Shown here piece by piece: positions 57,901 through 64,000 of a stretch of DNA of 64,000 nt (its first letter is position 1; the number at the start of each line of letters is the position of its first letter). The translations under genes and the position numbers were made by a program. The notes under the pieces were generated by a model, which searched no databases, was not told the DNA's origin, and worked only from the letters and a program-made list of their open reading frames with translations. The stretch comes from Choristoneura fumiferana (lineage: Eukaryota; Arthropoda; Insecta; Lepidoptera; Tortricidae), in NCBI RefSeq assembly GCF_025370935.1, contig NC_133476.1:7214514-7278513 (forward strand). Direction: 5' to 3'.

Positions 57901-60900
57901 ACATATTCTCGAAGTTTCGTCTATAGATACCAGTGTGAGCTACGAATAATAATTCTTACTTTTCGTAGTGTGAGACTAGAATTAGGTGGTCTTCTCTCGC
58001 CCGCGAAAGAATACCTAATAAACTTCAGCGAATAACAGTGACACATAACGCCCCAGGCCCAATACTCGCCCTGGTGAAACCCAAGTTTACCGTTTTCGGT
58101 TAGTTTTCCCTTGGCCAATGAAGCAGAAGTAATTACTTCAGACTCACGCTCAAACTTATTTCAAAAACATCTATTCTAAGTTTATTTGAAAAAATTGGTC
58201 ATCTTAATCTTATACATTACGTGTTTATACTTAAAAACAATGTCCTAGAAAAAAAGTATAGAAGAAGAGCAAAGATGACCAAGCAAGGTTTAGTCCGTTC
58301 GACGTAACGTAAGCCAGCTCTAACATAGTCACTTACGCAAGCCCGTCATCAACCATCTGCTGTACTTCTGAGTCATTCACGATCTCCAGTATCTCCCCGT
58401 TGTCCGGGTTTCTCTTGATGTCGACTAGCTGCCACGGCGAGATCAGGCCGAAACGCACGCAGCGCATCACGTCCGTCGCGAACCGACGGCGCGCCGGCCA
58501 GTCACCGTACAGCCAGCGCACTCCCGCCATCAGCACTTCTGTTTCACTAAATAAATAACATAAAAATCCAGTCACGAGTTCTTGGATGACAGCTAAAACG
58601 CAGCACGAGTAGAGCCCCACTAGTCGGACTGATAGCCTGGTAAAGGATGGATGCGGGCGGCCCATGGTCGTTAGAGGACGTCATTCGACTGACGATCATG
58701 GTGATCTAATAATTATGTTTTAATGTTGGTGAGATGTCTTCTCTCAAAATTCGAGCGTTTGAGCTATAACTTTCACGCAGGCTCAATGTGTTTTGGAAAT
58801 TTCATACACACACACACACACTACTAAATTGTGTACTAGTAGCTGGGCAAGTATATAGGCCTCTGATGCCACGGCCTCTTGCATGCGTAGGATCACCTAG
58901 CAACTCTTTCATACATATACCTACACGTTTGCTCCATCAAATAATTTAAAGACTATGTTATAAAAAAATTGGAAACTGTGTCCTAAGTGTGGCATGCGCG
59001 TCATTTAATTTTGACTGACATTTATTTTGCAAGTTTAGTGAGCTCACGTCAAATTTTCGCATTTTTGATTGTGAACAGCTCTAAATTGTCATGCCAACGT
59101 GTATGAAGTGGTGTAGTAACAATGCAAAATTAAAATGTCCGGGGATCACTTTCCACTAGTAAGTACTTCCGTAGCCATTACGAAAAAAATAAGTTATATT
59201 TTTCTATGGATTTCGTACTTTAAAATTGAATATTTCGCAAATAAATCACTGAATCGAAATCTTCCTAGCAAACCCCTAATGGTTTTAAAAGACCTATCCA
59301 ACGATACCCCACACTATAGGGTTGGATGAGAAAAAAAACTCCCACTTTACGTCTATGGGAGGTACCCTAAGGTTTTTTTTTTGTATTTTTTATTGTACCA
59401 TTTTAGCGGCATAGTTTACATATATATATCCGTGCAAAATTACAGCTTTCTAGCATTGATAGTACCTGAGAAAAGCCGCGGACGGACAGACAGACATACA
59501 GACATGGTGAAACTATAAGGGTTCCGTTTTTGCCATTTTGGCTCCGGAACCCTATTTTCATTATCAGTTGGAGATGTTCAGTATTGTGCAAAATCAAGTC
59601 TGTGGTATATGGCTCACATAACGTAAATTATAGTTTCTTCCCCCTCTTCATACTTTCTTCTCATCAAATGATGATGTTCTAGCGCAAATGCACGAGTTAC
59701 TACTAAATGTATCCAAAGTTTACCATAGGTGTCCCTACAATATTTAAAGAGTTCATATTAGGAACAATCATCAGATCCTGACATGGACTTAATTAAGGTA
59801 TAAACTACTAATCGGTTCATAAATGACGGAGCTGATAACAGCCAAAAAAATACAACCTAATTGATAACCTCCTCCTTCCTTTAAGTCGCTTACTAATTAC
59901 CAGGCCCCTTAGAACTAGCGTGTCTTCATACGTACTTTATATACTGTTAGAATCGTCGTTGTAAAGTATTTACGAAAGTCGGATGTTCCTTTAAACCAGA
60001 AATAAAAATGCTGTCTAAGTATGGTCATACTAATTTTGTCTTATATTTCTTGATGCAAGGATCTATTTCCCACATCTATTTTCGGGAAGTTTTAAAAAGA
60101 TTTACAGCTCTACATGAAGTCACTCTAAATTGTCACAAACAGTGTTATTACAATGCAAAATTAAAATGTCCGGGGATCACTTTCCACTAGTAAGTACTTC
60201 CGTAGCCATTACGAAAAAAATAAGTTCTATTTTTCTATGGATTTCGTACTTTAAAATTGAATATTTCGCAAATAAATCACTGAATCGAAATCTTCCTAGC
60301 AAACCCCTAATGGTTTTAAAAGACCTATCCAACGATACCCCACACTATAGGGTTGGATGAGAAAAAAAACTCCCACTTTAAAATAATCTGTGCAAAATTA
60401 CAGCTTTCTAGCATTGATAGTACCTGAGAAAAGCCGCGGACGGACAGACAGACATACAGACATGGTGAAACTATAAGGGTTCCGTTTTTGCCATTTTGGC
60501 TCCGGAACCCTAAAAATGTTAAAATACATTATCAGTTGGAGATGTTCAGTATTGTGCAAAATCAAGTCTGTGGTCTATGGCTCACATAACGTAAATGACA
60601 GTTTCCTGACCCCTGTTCATACTTTTTTCTCATCAAATGATGATGTTCTAGCGCAAATGCACGAGTTACTACTAAATAGTATATCCAAATTAGTTTACCA
60701 TAGGTGTCCCTACAATATTTAAAGAGTTCTATCGATTTATTTAGGATCCAATCATCAGATCCTGATTTTGTGCCTATGGGACTTAATTAAAGGTATTCCT
60801 ATACAAACTATTTTTTTTTCTAATCAGTTCATAAATGACGGAGTTCTGAGGTAACAGCCAAAAAAATACAACCTAATTGATAACCTCCTCCTTTTCCTTT

Positions 60901-63900
60901 AAGTCGCTTAAAAAACAAGCTGTCATTATCAATATATGACACGTCATTGAAACGTTAGATGTAAGAAGTGATCCGTCTGAACGCCAGTCGTCTATGTAAT
61001 TTGTGAATCTGACATTTCATCACGCGAGCCAACCCCACCTGCTTTGTTTCTAAATTTTAACCAATCAACAAACAAATCGTGTTTGAATCATAAGTCGTTT
61101 TGGTTTTAGTTTTAGGTATGGCCACTTTTTGTGTGGAATTTGTTCTGAGTTACGCTTCCTGACTTATTATTTGTTCGTAGTTAAAGACAGAAAGATTCTC
61201 CCACTTCACTTTCCTTCGTCCGCTGCCATCGTTCAACCTATAACACAGCCGTGGCCCGTCAGTGAGGTAGGGGGTAAAGCTGGGTAACTCTACCTATCCT
61301 TCGTCTCGTCACCACAGCACAGGCCACACCCAAAGGGCTTACGAGTACACTAATTATGAAGCTTTTGAAATACCTTGTGACACAAATATAATTAGACTTG
61401 AGAAAAGTGAGTATTTCATCCGATTCCAGGTCGAAGAAATCTCTTGAAGCCACTAGAGGCAGAAAGAATCTCATAACTCGTGGGACCTGTAAAATTTTAA
61501 AATCGAGTACCGTAACTAAATTTTGCAGGAAATTCCATAGTTTAATTCCGAAGAAGTTAATAAATTACAATTCGATTGTCTACTTTATTATATAGAAGGT
61601 TGAAAATTACCATCAAATCCATGACGGGTGTGATGCCTTTTGTCCGCGCTTCTCTGAATAAAGCGAAGGCAGTGTCTTCGGTGAACAAGGTGTCGTTGAC
61701 AATGAAGGCCCAGCATTGGTCTTCTAAATCTAGTTCACAAAAAAGAGCCGTAAAAATATATTTTTGACGTTTTAGATAACTTAACCATTTTAAGACTTGG
61801 TTATAGTTTCATAAAACAAACATGAGGCAAGTAAAAATATAAACTTAAAAAAAAGTAATGCAAAAGGTATTGACTACGTATCTTATTAAAAGTTAATCAA
61901 ACAACGTGAATTCCTCATTTTGTTACAGAGAAACAAATTTTTACAAGCTTTTTTGTATCATCACTTCGTATACCTACCTATTTATTTACTTTTTAGTTTG
62001 CTTCAAACCTTGAATGTTAATTTTGACGTACTTAGTGGTCAGATTCATTAGAAATGCAGTAAAAATATGTTTAAGTATATGACAAGCAATAATGTAATGT
62101 AATACCATCGCATCAGCAAAACAAGATACGCGCGAAAACAATACCACTCCTTGCAGTCGGGTAAAAAGTTTACGTAATTTGGAAAACAATTTGCCTTTGA
62201 TTGCAAGAAACTGTGCAGCGCAGAATAAGTCCAAAATATTGTTTCTTTTCAACGCCTTGTTGCTTTCGGGTCCGCTGAATATCATCCATTCGTATATTGT
62301 TTGAAACGCTTCCGGCGTTACGTTGCTCTGAAATAAACACATTACTGGATTGCTATTGTAGTGGACACTTAAAATTATGATACCTAGACGTAGATTAGAT
62401 ATCGAGTGCTGCAAAAGAGCCCTAACTATCTAACACTAGAAACGACGTGGCTAAATAAAGGCGCGCGTAAATTCATGGAAATTTTACATTTAACTAAGTA
62501 GTACACAAGTTTTGATATGTGAATTACCTAGGTATTGTTGAATACAAAATTTTTATGAAGTACTTCTATTTATTATTGCCAATTTTGTGCTGTTCTATGA
62601 AGATTAATCTTAAAGATCCTCATAAATATTCTTACATCATTCTTCATCCTCAATTCATCATCATCACGGTTGCCTTTACGGCTATGTTAGAATGTAGGAA
62701 TATAGGTAGGGGTTAGGAATGACATCAATACTTACTGTCGGCAATGTGATGTCTTTTTGCGTGTTACTATTAAAGAAGGCGGAATAAACTTGCAGTACTA
62801 TATGGTGACAATGGAACTCTTCATCACCGATATGTATTATAGCATCTGTGTTCCTGCAGACATCATAAAAATGATAAATAAATACTTGTTCGGTCGTATC
62901 AGTCATAAACCGATAGCATTTTTGGCGCGACCAAAACACACCTACTGACAGTCTGCGTCATGTCATGGCGTACCTTGAAGCTACATAATACAGACACTTA
63001 TCTGCACGTATTTTATAAACTATTGTTATTCATTACTTGGAAGCAATAAACCGTTTTACAAATTCTTAGGAATAAAATAAAGTTAACTTGAAATAGTGAG
63101 ATTTGTAACTTTACAGGAAACTAAAATGTCCAAACTGACGCTGCGCTTTACATGAAATACTTGAATAGGAATATGTTTACATACATAATCAAATCTTTAC
63201 AAATGAAGCTGACTTGACACATCAACATGCAATCCAAACTACTAGGACTAGAATTATCTAATAATAGAAGCTTAAAATTTTGCACAGAGAGCATTGTGAT
63301 GTAAGCAAGAAATAAGGCCAGAAAGTCAACCCCAAAGGATGCAATATAATATAATAATAATGCATAGATTTATGGAAAATCGAAACCGTCGAAGCTACAC
63401 GTCTCAAATATCAAGTTTTAGCTATGTCGTTAGCGCAGTAGTTTCGGCGATAAGGGGGAAGGGAGGGAAGTCCATTTCATTTTCTGCGCAGGCAAAGTCA
63501 CGAGCACAGATTATTTAACAAGACAAGTAATCAAATAAATTTTACACATAATTATGGATCCGTCTATAGAATTCTTGGAACAGGTCCTGTTTTTTGGGCA
63601 ATTGGATTCTTATCCAGTCCACTGGTTCCGCCATGGCGTATCCTAGGCTGCCTAGGTCCTTTCCTATGTCCTCCCGTACTCCAGTGGTTTTCGTTTTTCC
63701 ACCATGCTCGCGATCATATTGAGTTTTTAATTGCAAATTTGCTTCGTTAGACCCGAATTGTAGCTGAGGCTCTGCGTCACTTTGATACTGGAGACAACAA
63801 CAATCAAATAATTTTAATGATACTGCAATTATCTTGTCTCAACAGTGTCATACTTTGTTAACTCTCTTCCGGCTATGGGATCCTCCAGCGGCCTGCGACT

Positions 63901-63983
63901 CATTTCGAGGCATATGGCACGAAATGATTTAGGATACGCCTGCGACCCCCATGGTTTCTTAAATTCGGATAGCCTTATAACAT
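33775..63983 (-). CDS. BTB-BACK-kelch protein gene (span; 5-prime end outside window)
   Basis: Overall span of one multi-exon gene read right to left. From 63787 to 33775, 21 exons join with matching phases into exactly 965 codons including the stop. Order: N-terminal region, BTB/POZ, BACK, a linker of about 300 residues rich in Ser, Pro, Lys and Gln, then six kelch repeats. BTB-BACK-kelch proteins usually act as Cul3 ubiquitin-ligase adaptors, with kelch binding the substrate; that role is inferred. Most family members have almost no linker between BACK and kelch, so the long eight-exon linker is unusual. The assembled sequence holds exons 6-17 twice around an N gap. I read one real set, copy 2 being contiguous with the 5-prime exons and copy 1 with the 3-prime exons. 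The orthologue is not recognised by name. Confidence 0.8.
34270..34340 (+). repeat. LINE 3-prime end with GATGAT tail
   Basis: GGGGGAGGCCTTTGTCCAGC then 'ggacgtcttctggctgatga' and a (GAT)n tail. It lies in the last intron. 33924-34269 and 34341-35335 hold no gene. Confidence 0.6.
35336..35467. repeat. TACAGTCA...TGACTGTA MITE
   Basis: Begins 'tacagtcacctgcatcaca' and ends 'gctggtgactgta'. Inner 'aaatatctgacacg' and 'cgtatcagatattt' are inverted. A fragment of the family is at 44693-44760 (and 53720-53790). Confidence 0.65.
35530..35830. other. Unassigned moderately GC-rich stretch in intron
   Basis: Contains an open minus-strand frame of 98 codons with no recognisable motif and no splice phase that suits the BTB-kelch gene. 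It may be a fragment of a retroelement. 35831-36160 has nothing visible. Confidence 0.3.
36166..36400 (+). mobile_element. tRNA-derived SINE (family B), with head and tail
   Basis: The tRNA-like head has an A-box-like 'ggccaagcggttagag' and the B-box GGTTCGATTCCCGGCC, followed by 'agatatttgtatgaataat' and the 'gtcccatgatatttattt' tail. It is the only copy here with its head, and so defines the fragments at 188, 5235 and about 46850 (55910 in the second contig copy). Confidence 0.75.
36405..36640 (-). repeat. 'acccgcgactccgtctgcg' LINE remnant
   Basis: Same family as 4918 and 5408: 'gttacccgcgactccg', 'cccgggataaaaactatct', 'aaatcggttcagcggtttga', then 'gtaacaaacaaacaaacag'. A further copy is at 37170-37390. 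Confidence 0.6.
36847..36982 (-). CDS. BTB-kelch exon 19: fifth kelch repeat
   Basis: EKTASSVGAIDSWDWKERAW, then KMETEMSIPRHGHALAY and GTQIIIIG. It has the Trp spacing and the double hydrophobic-Gly end of a kelch blade. Phase 0 in, one base out; GTAAGT donor. Confidence 0.8.
37907..38073. repeat. 167-bp hairpin element with about 74-nt arms
   Basis: Left GGGTGACACTCTTTCCCGGC and right GCCGGGAAAGTGTGTCACCC. The arms stay nearly complementary through 'ataccgaccctgttttt' and 'acagggtcggtat' to a loop of about 20 nt. It lies in the intron between exons 18 and 19. Confidence 0.8.
38502..38607 (-). CDS. BTB-kelch exon 18: kelch blade
   Basis: Enters with one base that completes the Glu codon left by exon 17. 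It then reads WTEIYSLRFPRCFSTLF, SMNDKLYLVGGAG and KVAEK, with a GTAAGT donor. The Trp at the exon start and LYLVGG are typical kelch marks. Confidence 0.8.
38930..39400. other. Probable retroelement debris in intron
   Basis: Moderately GC-rich sequence with stop-broken frames ('actagatgccatggcggcg', 'gatcctagcgggatgactt'). I cannot assign the family. Confidence 0.3.
39403..39975 (+). repeat. Family D interspersed repeat, near full length
   Basis: From 'agggttccgtagccaaaat' with the (CTGT)n block, 'cgcggctttgctcagagac' and 'atcgttggattggtctttt' to 'ggaaccctattccgggcgt' and 'atccgacacgctcttggcc'. It ends about 60 bp from exon 17 of contig copy 1. Confidence 0.7.
40037..40228 (-). CDS. BTB-kelch exon 17, copy 1: kelch blade
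   Basis: Reads VLRSVEKFDPKTGAW, SEVRSMSVARMAVAATKY, REYIWVAGGMTG and VVECYNSNTNE. Donor GTAAGT; two bases carried over to exon 18. Identical in frame to copy 2 (49055-49246). Confidence 0.85.
40656..40842 (-). CDS. BTB-kelch exon 16, copy 1: kelch blade
   Basis: Reads GADPRDDDIRGKSVVVS, TVWSYEPVTRSWYSEAG, LSIPRKNFGLVVHRMAL and YAIGGQDKKG. Phase agrees with exons 15 and 17. A long open frame on the + strand here is its shadow. Confidence 0.85.
41407..41507 (-). CDS. BTB-kelch exon 15, copy 1
   Basis: Reads FDPVTNVWDCVGDLPEPRHH then HSVAFLRGRVYLVG. Entered with one base and left with one. It carries the Trp and LVGG marks of the first complete kelch blade. Confidence 0.85.
41597..41755 (-). 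CDS. BTB-kelch exon 14, copy 1: start of the kelch domain
   Basis: Linker end NKLSTSILGPSNKIYITEGS, then NWNRETVLVFGGIDP (first kelch strand) and a variable loop up to KDISR. Confidence 0.85.
42089..42183 (-). pseudogene. BTB-kelch exon 13, copy 1, one base short
   Basis: 95 nt against 96 in copy 2 (51106-51201). The missing base (near 42160) breaks the phase between exons 12 and 14. Copy 2 reads RKMSSTSRQNTSTSPVISLF then NHSKESLARVNM and fits both neighbours. Probably a sequence error in this contig end. Confidence 0.7.
42327..42409 (-). CDS. BTB-kelch exon 12, copy 1: Ala-rich linker
   Basis: Reads NQCGRSERRHSVAAS then YLAAATAALAGN. Phase 0 in, two bases out. Confidence 0.7.
42961..43074 (-). 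CDS. BTB-kelch exon 11, copy 1: acidic Ser/Asn-rich linker
   Basis: Reads DARSHNKGQVFDPPEKD then STEELNTNRSDSSNDTAETS. 38 codons, phase 0 at both ends; donor GTAAGC. Confidence 0.7.
43519..43623 (-). CDS. BTB-kelch exon 10, copy 1: linker
   Basis: 35 codons, phase 0/0: DRKPLSYEQPKLQATPLF then RRKQIQQIHMCTIQQDN. Basic and Gln-rich. Donor GTAATT. Confidence 0.65.
44521..44658 (-). CDS. BTB-kelch exon 9, copy 1: linker (the intact version)
   Basis: 46 codons, phase 0/0: AQDSNNSPSPARSPSPPHD then MRSMYDRRKNEGGNDFR. The homopolymer that writes KN has five bases here and four in copy 2, where the phase breaks. Confidence 0.7.
45387..45529 (-). CDS. BTB-kelch exon 8, copy 1: linker
   Basis: Reads SLRMDPDKMEMRRPKMDF, PLPATLKGLAGDKDK and PTMSEFFEHRKK. 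Enters with two bases that complete Gly from exon 7. Confidence 0.7.
46492..46609 (-). CDS. BTB-kelch exon 7, copy 1: linker
   Basis: Reads NHVTYKDFLKYLEQFMVPKD then QMYQQMAMMQPPRRNEDIP. Phase 0 in, one base out. Confidence 0.75.
47110..47446. mobile_element. PIF/Harbinger-type MITE, contig copy 1
   Basis: Terminal inverted repeats starting GGCTGGAAACAGTGCTCG, flanked by the 3-bp duplication TTA (47107-47109, 47447-47449). Internal short CTGACCG/CGGTCAG motifs are repeated in both directions. The TTA duplication and GGC-type ends fit the PIF/Harbinger superfamily. This copy is more corrupted than the one at 56157. Confidence 0.75.
47520..47990. repeat. (ATC)n-rich tract and (CTC)n run, contig copy 1
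   Basis: About 250 bp of CATCAT-type repeats followed at 47925-47980 by CTCCTC. It matches 56580-57035 with many small indels. Confidence 0.85.
48477..48587 (-). pseudogene. BTB-kelch exon 6, copy 1, one base short
   Basis: 111 nt against 112 in copy 2. 'aataattttcgaa' here against 'aataattcttcgaa' there shifts the frame into an early stop. Copy 2 (57533-57644) is intact. Confidence 0.7.
48954..49053. other. Assembly gap (100 N)
   Basis: Exactly 100 N, the conventional placeholder for a gap of unknown size. It separates the two nearly identical blocks. Confidence 0.99.
49055..49246 (-). CDS. BTB-kelch exon 17, copy 2
   Basis: Same product as 40037-40228. Its donor lies under the N run, so only copy 1 shows the splice site. 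Confidence 0.85.
49672..49858 (-). CDS. BTB-kelch exon 16, copy 2
   Basis: Same length and product as 40656-40842. Confidence 0.85.
50428..50528 (-). CDS. BTB-kelch exon 15, copy 2
   Basis: Same as 41407-41507, offset 9021. Confidence 0.85.
50618..50776 (-). CDS. BTB-kelch exon 14, copy 2
   Basis: Same as 41597-41755. Confidence 0.85.
51106..51201 (-). CDS. BTB-kelch exon 13, copy 2 (the intact version)
   Basis: 96 nt: enters with one base that completes Ser from exon 12, reads RKMSSTSRQNTSTSPVISLF and NHSKESLARVN, and leaves two bases that make Met with exon 14. Ser/Thr-rich end of the linker. Donor GTAAGT. Confidence 0.75.
51349..51431 (-). CDS. BTB-kelch exon 12, copy 2
   Basis: Same as 42327-42409. 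Confidence 0.7.
51984..52097 (-). CDS. BTB-kelch exon 11, copy 2
   Basis: Same as 42961-43074. Confidence 0.7.
52547..52651 (-). CDS. BTB-kelch exon 10, copy 2
   Basis: Same as 43519-43623. Confidence 0.65.
53550..53686 (-). pseudogene. BTB-kelch exon 9, copy 2, one base short
   Basis: 137 nt against 138 in copy 1. A T-run of four instead of five (near 53585) shifts the last 15 or so codons and breaks the phase into exon 10. Take this exon from copy 1 (44521-44658). Confidence 0.7.
54422..54564 (-). CDS. BTB-kelch exon 8, copy 2
   Basis: Same as 45387-45529. Confidence 0.7.
55539..55656 (-). CDS. BTB-kelch exon 7, copy 2
   Basis: Same as 46492-46609. The adjoining intron here has a 35-bp insertion (55481-55515) absent from copy 1. 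Confidence 0.75.
56157..56498. mobile_element. PIF/Harbinger-type MITE, contig copy 2
   Basis: 342 bp. Left GGCTGGAAACAGTGCTCG and right CGAGCACTGTTTCCAGCC are exact inverted repeats flanked by TTA on both sides. Open frames across it are by-products. Just before it, 'ccaggaagtaa' and 'ttacttcctgg' form a separate 11-bp perfect hairpin (56107-56136). Confidence 0.8.
56580..57035. repeat. (ATC)n-rich tract and (CTC)n run, contig copy 2
   Basis: A cleaner version of 47520-47990: long CATCAT runs to about 56840, then CTCCTC at 56985-57030. Confidence 0.85.
57533..57644 (-). CDS. BTB-kelch exon 6, copy 2 (the intact version)
   Basis: The T entering it completes Ala of exon 5 (VDDGLA). It reads YVIIKYWYGNNSKNYYHWI then DVLGLTEPAERNWIGEEK, with donor GTACCT. 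It is the first exon after the BACK domain. Confidence 0.8.
58337..58546 (-). CDS. BTB-kelch exon 5: C-terminal half of BACK
   Basis: Reads SETEVLMAGVRWLYGDWPAR, RRFATDVMRCVRFGLISPW, QLVDIKRNPDNGE and MVDDGL. The E-V-x3-GVRWL and RxVRFGLISPW pattern is the BACK signature. Acceptor 'atttatttag', donor GTAAGT. Confidence 0.85.
59121..59893. repeat. Local direct repeat, unit 1
   Basis: Repeated at 60150-60911 with small differences. It contains a reversed family D copy (59162-59553) followed by an 11900-type repeat (59640-59890). 58680-59120 holds no gene. Confidence 0.8.
60150..60911. repeat. Local direct repeat, unit 2
   Basis: Second copy; its family D part lacks about 60 bp of the middle. 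It lies in the intron between exons 4 and 5. Confidence 0.8.
61374..61486 (-). CDS. BTB-kelch exon 4: N-terminal half of BACK
   Basis: Reads VPRVMRFFLPLVASRDFFDL, ESDEILTFLKS and NYICVT. Phase 0 in after acceptor 'aaaattttacag'. Its last two bases (AG) join the T of exon 5 to make Ser. FFDLESDEILTFLKS is the BACK start. Confidence 0.8.
61611..61729 (-). CDS. BTB-kelch exon 3: end of BTB and 3-box region
   Basis: Two bases complete His from exon 2. It reads LEDQCWAFIVNDTLFTEDTA, FALFREARTKGITPV and MDLM. The Cys-Trp-x-Phe-Ile helix is typical of the segment joining BTB to BACK, where Cul3 contact is completed in this family. Confidence 0.8.
62174..62327 (-). CDS. BTB-kelch exon 2: BTB/POZ core
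   Basis: Reads SNVTPEAFQTIYEWMIFSG, PESNKALKRNN, ILDLFCAAQFLAIKG and KLFSKL. F-x2-IYEWMIFSG and LDLFCAAQFL are BTB core helices. Phase 0 in, one base out at GTAAAC. Confidence 0.85.
62736..62853 (-). CDS. BTB-kelch exon 1: start of BTB/POZ
   Basis: Reads NTDAIIHIGDEEFHCHHIVL, QVYSAFFN and SNTQKDITLPT. It matches the BTB opening (D-x3-x-G-x2-F-x2-H-x2-VL-x3-SxFF). Acceptor 'atgatgtctgcag', donor GTAAGT. Confidence 0.85.
63546..63787 (-). CDS. BTB-kelch N-terminal exon (exon 0)
   Basis: Reads, among others, LQLKTQYDREHGGKTKTTG, LGSLGYAMAEPVDWIRIQ and FQEFYRRIHNY. The donor GTAAAA leaves two bases that make Val with exon 1. The 5-prime border is uncertain: 'ttgtctccag' gives phase 0 at 63787, while another AG lies a few bases further in. 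No known domain. Confidence 0.65.
63854..63983 (-). CDS. Possible further upstream exon of the BTB-kelch gene
   Basis: Open frame VIRLSEFKKPWGSQAYPKSF then RAICLEMSRRPLEDPIAG, after an acceptor-like 'gcttacaatag'. Donor choices at 63848-63853 or 63857-63862 both leave two bases, which does not suit the preferred border of exon 0. This one is therefore tentative. Confidence 0.4.
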
Positions 63984-64000
63984 CTATTGTAAGCAAAAAG

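Larger units (their letters stand above)
49054..58018. repeat. Contig-end overlap, copy 2
   Basis: Begins immediately after the gap with the base matching 40036. Identity with copy 1 fades at the point where copy 1 stops at the gap. Beyond 58018 the sequence is unique and continues into the 5-prime part of the gene. Confidence 0.9.

Noticed and set aside
40036..58018. A genuine intragenic tandem duplication of linker and kelch exons
   Set aside because: The phases would allow it, but both copies end exactly at the N gap and each has its own frame errors. That fits unmerged contig ends better.
57921..58118. Open minus-strand frame considered as a BTB-kelch exon between BACK and exon 6
   Set aside because: No splice phase joins it to exon 5, while exon 5 joins exon 6 (57533-57644) perfectly through the Ala codon of VDDGLA.

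Overview
This is nuclear DNA of an insect, almost certainly a moth or butterfly. It is AT-rich, intron-bearing and crowded with tRNA-derived SINEs, LINE 3-prime ends and foldback elements of lepidopteran type. It also carries a cluster of eggshell genes with the lepidopteran vitelline-membrane (VM) core motif. All assignments come from reading the sequence; no database search was run.

Layout. 1-830: a secreted ten-cysteine TIL-type protease inhibitor. 830-9400: repeats only. 9.4-26.8 kb: four VM-domain eggshell genes on the + strand (243, 200, 784 and about 322 aa). Each is read as one exon with a TATA box, a signal peptide and a poly(A) signal; the third is a VMP90-like large protein. Repeats fill the spaces between them, including a decayed tyrosine-recombinase transposase fragment about 300 bp upstream of the second gene. 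28.5-33 kb: an orphan terminal exon and a complete two-exon gene for small peptides. Both have a C-x2-G-x8-C hairpin; the complete one has the Gly/aromatic/Arg/Gly signature of ENF/growth-blocking cytokines. 33.8-64 kb (minus strand): one large BTB-BACK-kelch gene. Twenty-one exons join in phase into 964 codons plus stop, with further 5-prime exon(s) at or beyond the window edge.

The BTB-kelch gene crosses a 100-N gap (48954-49053). The about 8.9 kb left of the gap (40036-48953) and right of it (49054-about 58018) are nearly identical. Each copy ends exactly at the gap, so these are most likely two overlapping contig ends (haplotypes or unpolished reads) that were scaffolded without merging, not a biological duplication. 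Each copy carries its own one-base indels in different coding exons. The correct frame must be taken from copy 2 for two exons and from copy 1 for one.

How the parts relate. The VM genes are tandem paralogues expected to be co-expressed in ovarian follicle cells and assembled into the inner eggshell. The peptide gene and the BTB-kelch gene are convergent, with facing poly(A) signals about 25 bp apart. The BTB-kelch product is a predicted Cul3 substrate adaptor with an unusually long low-complexity linker between BACK and kelch. I see no prokaryotic features, no CRISPR array and no intact transposase.
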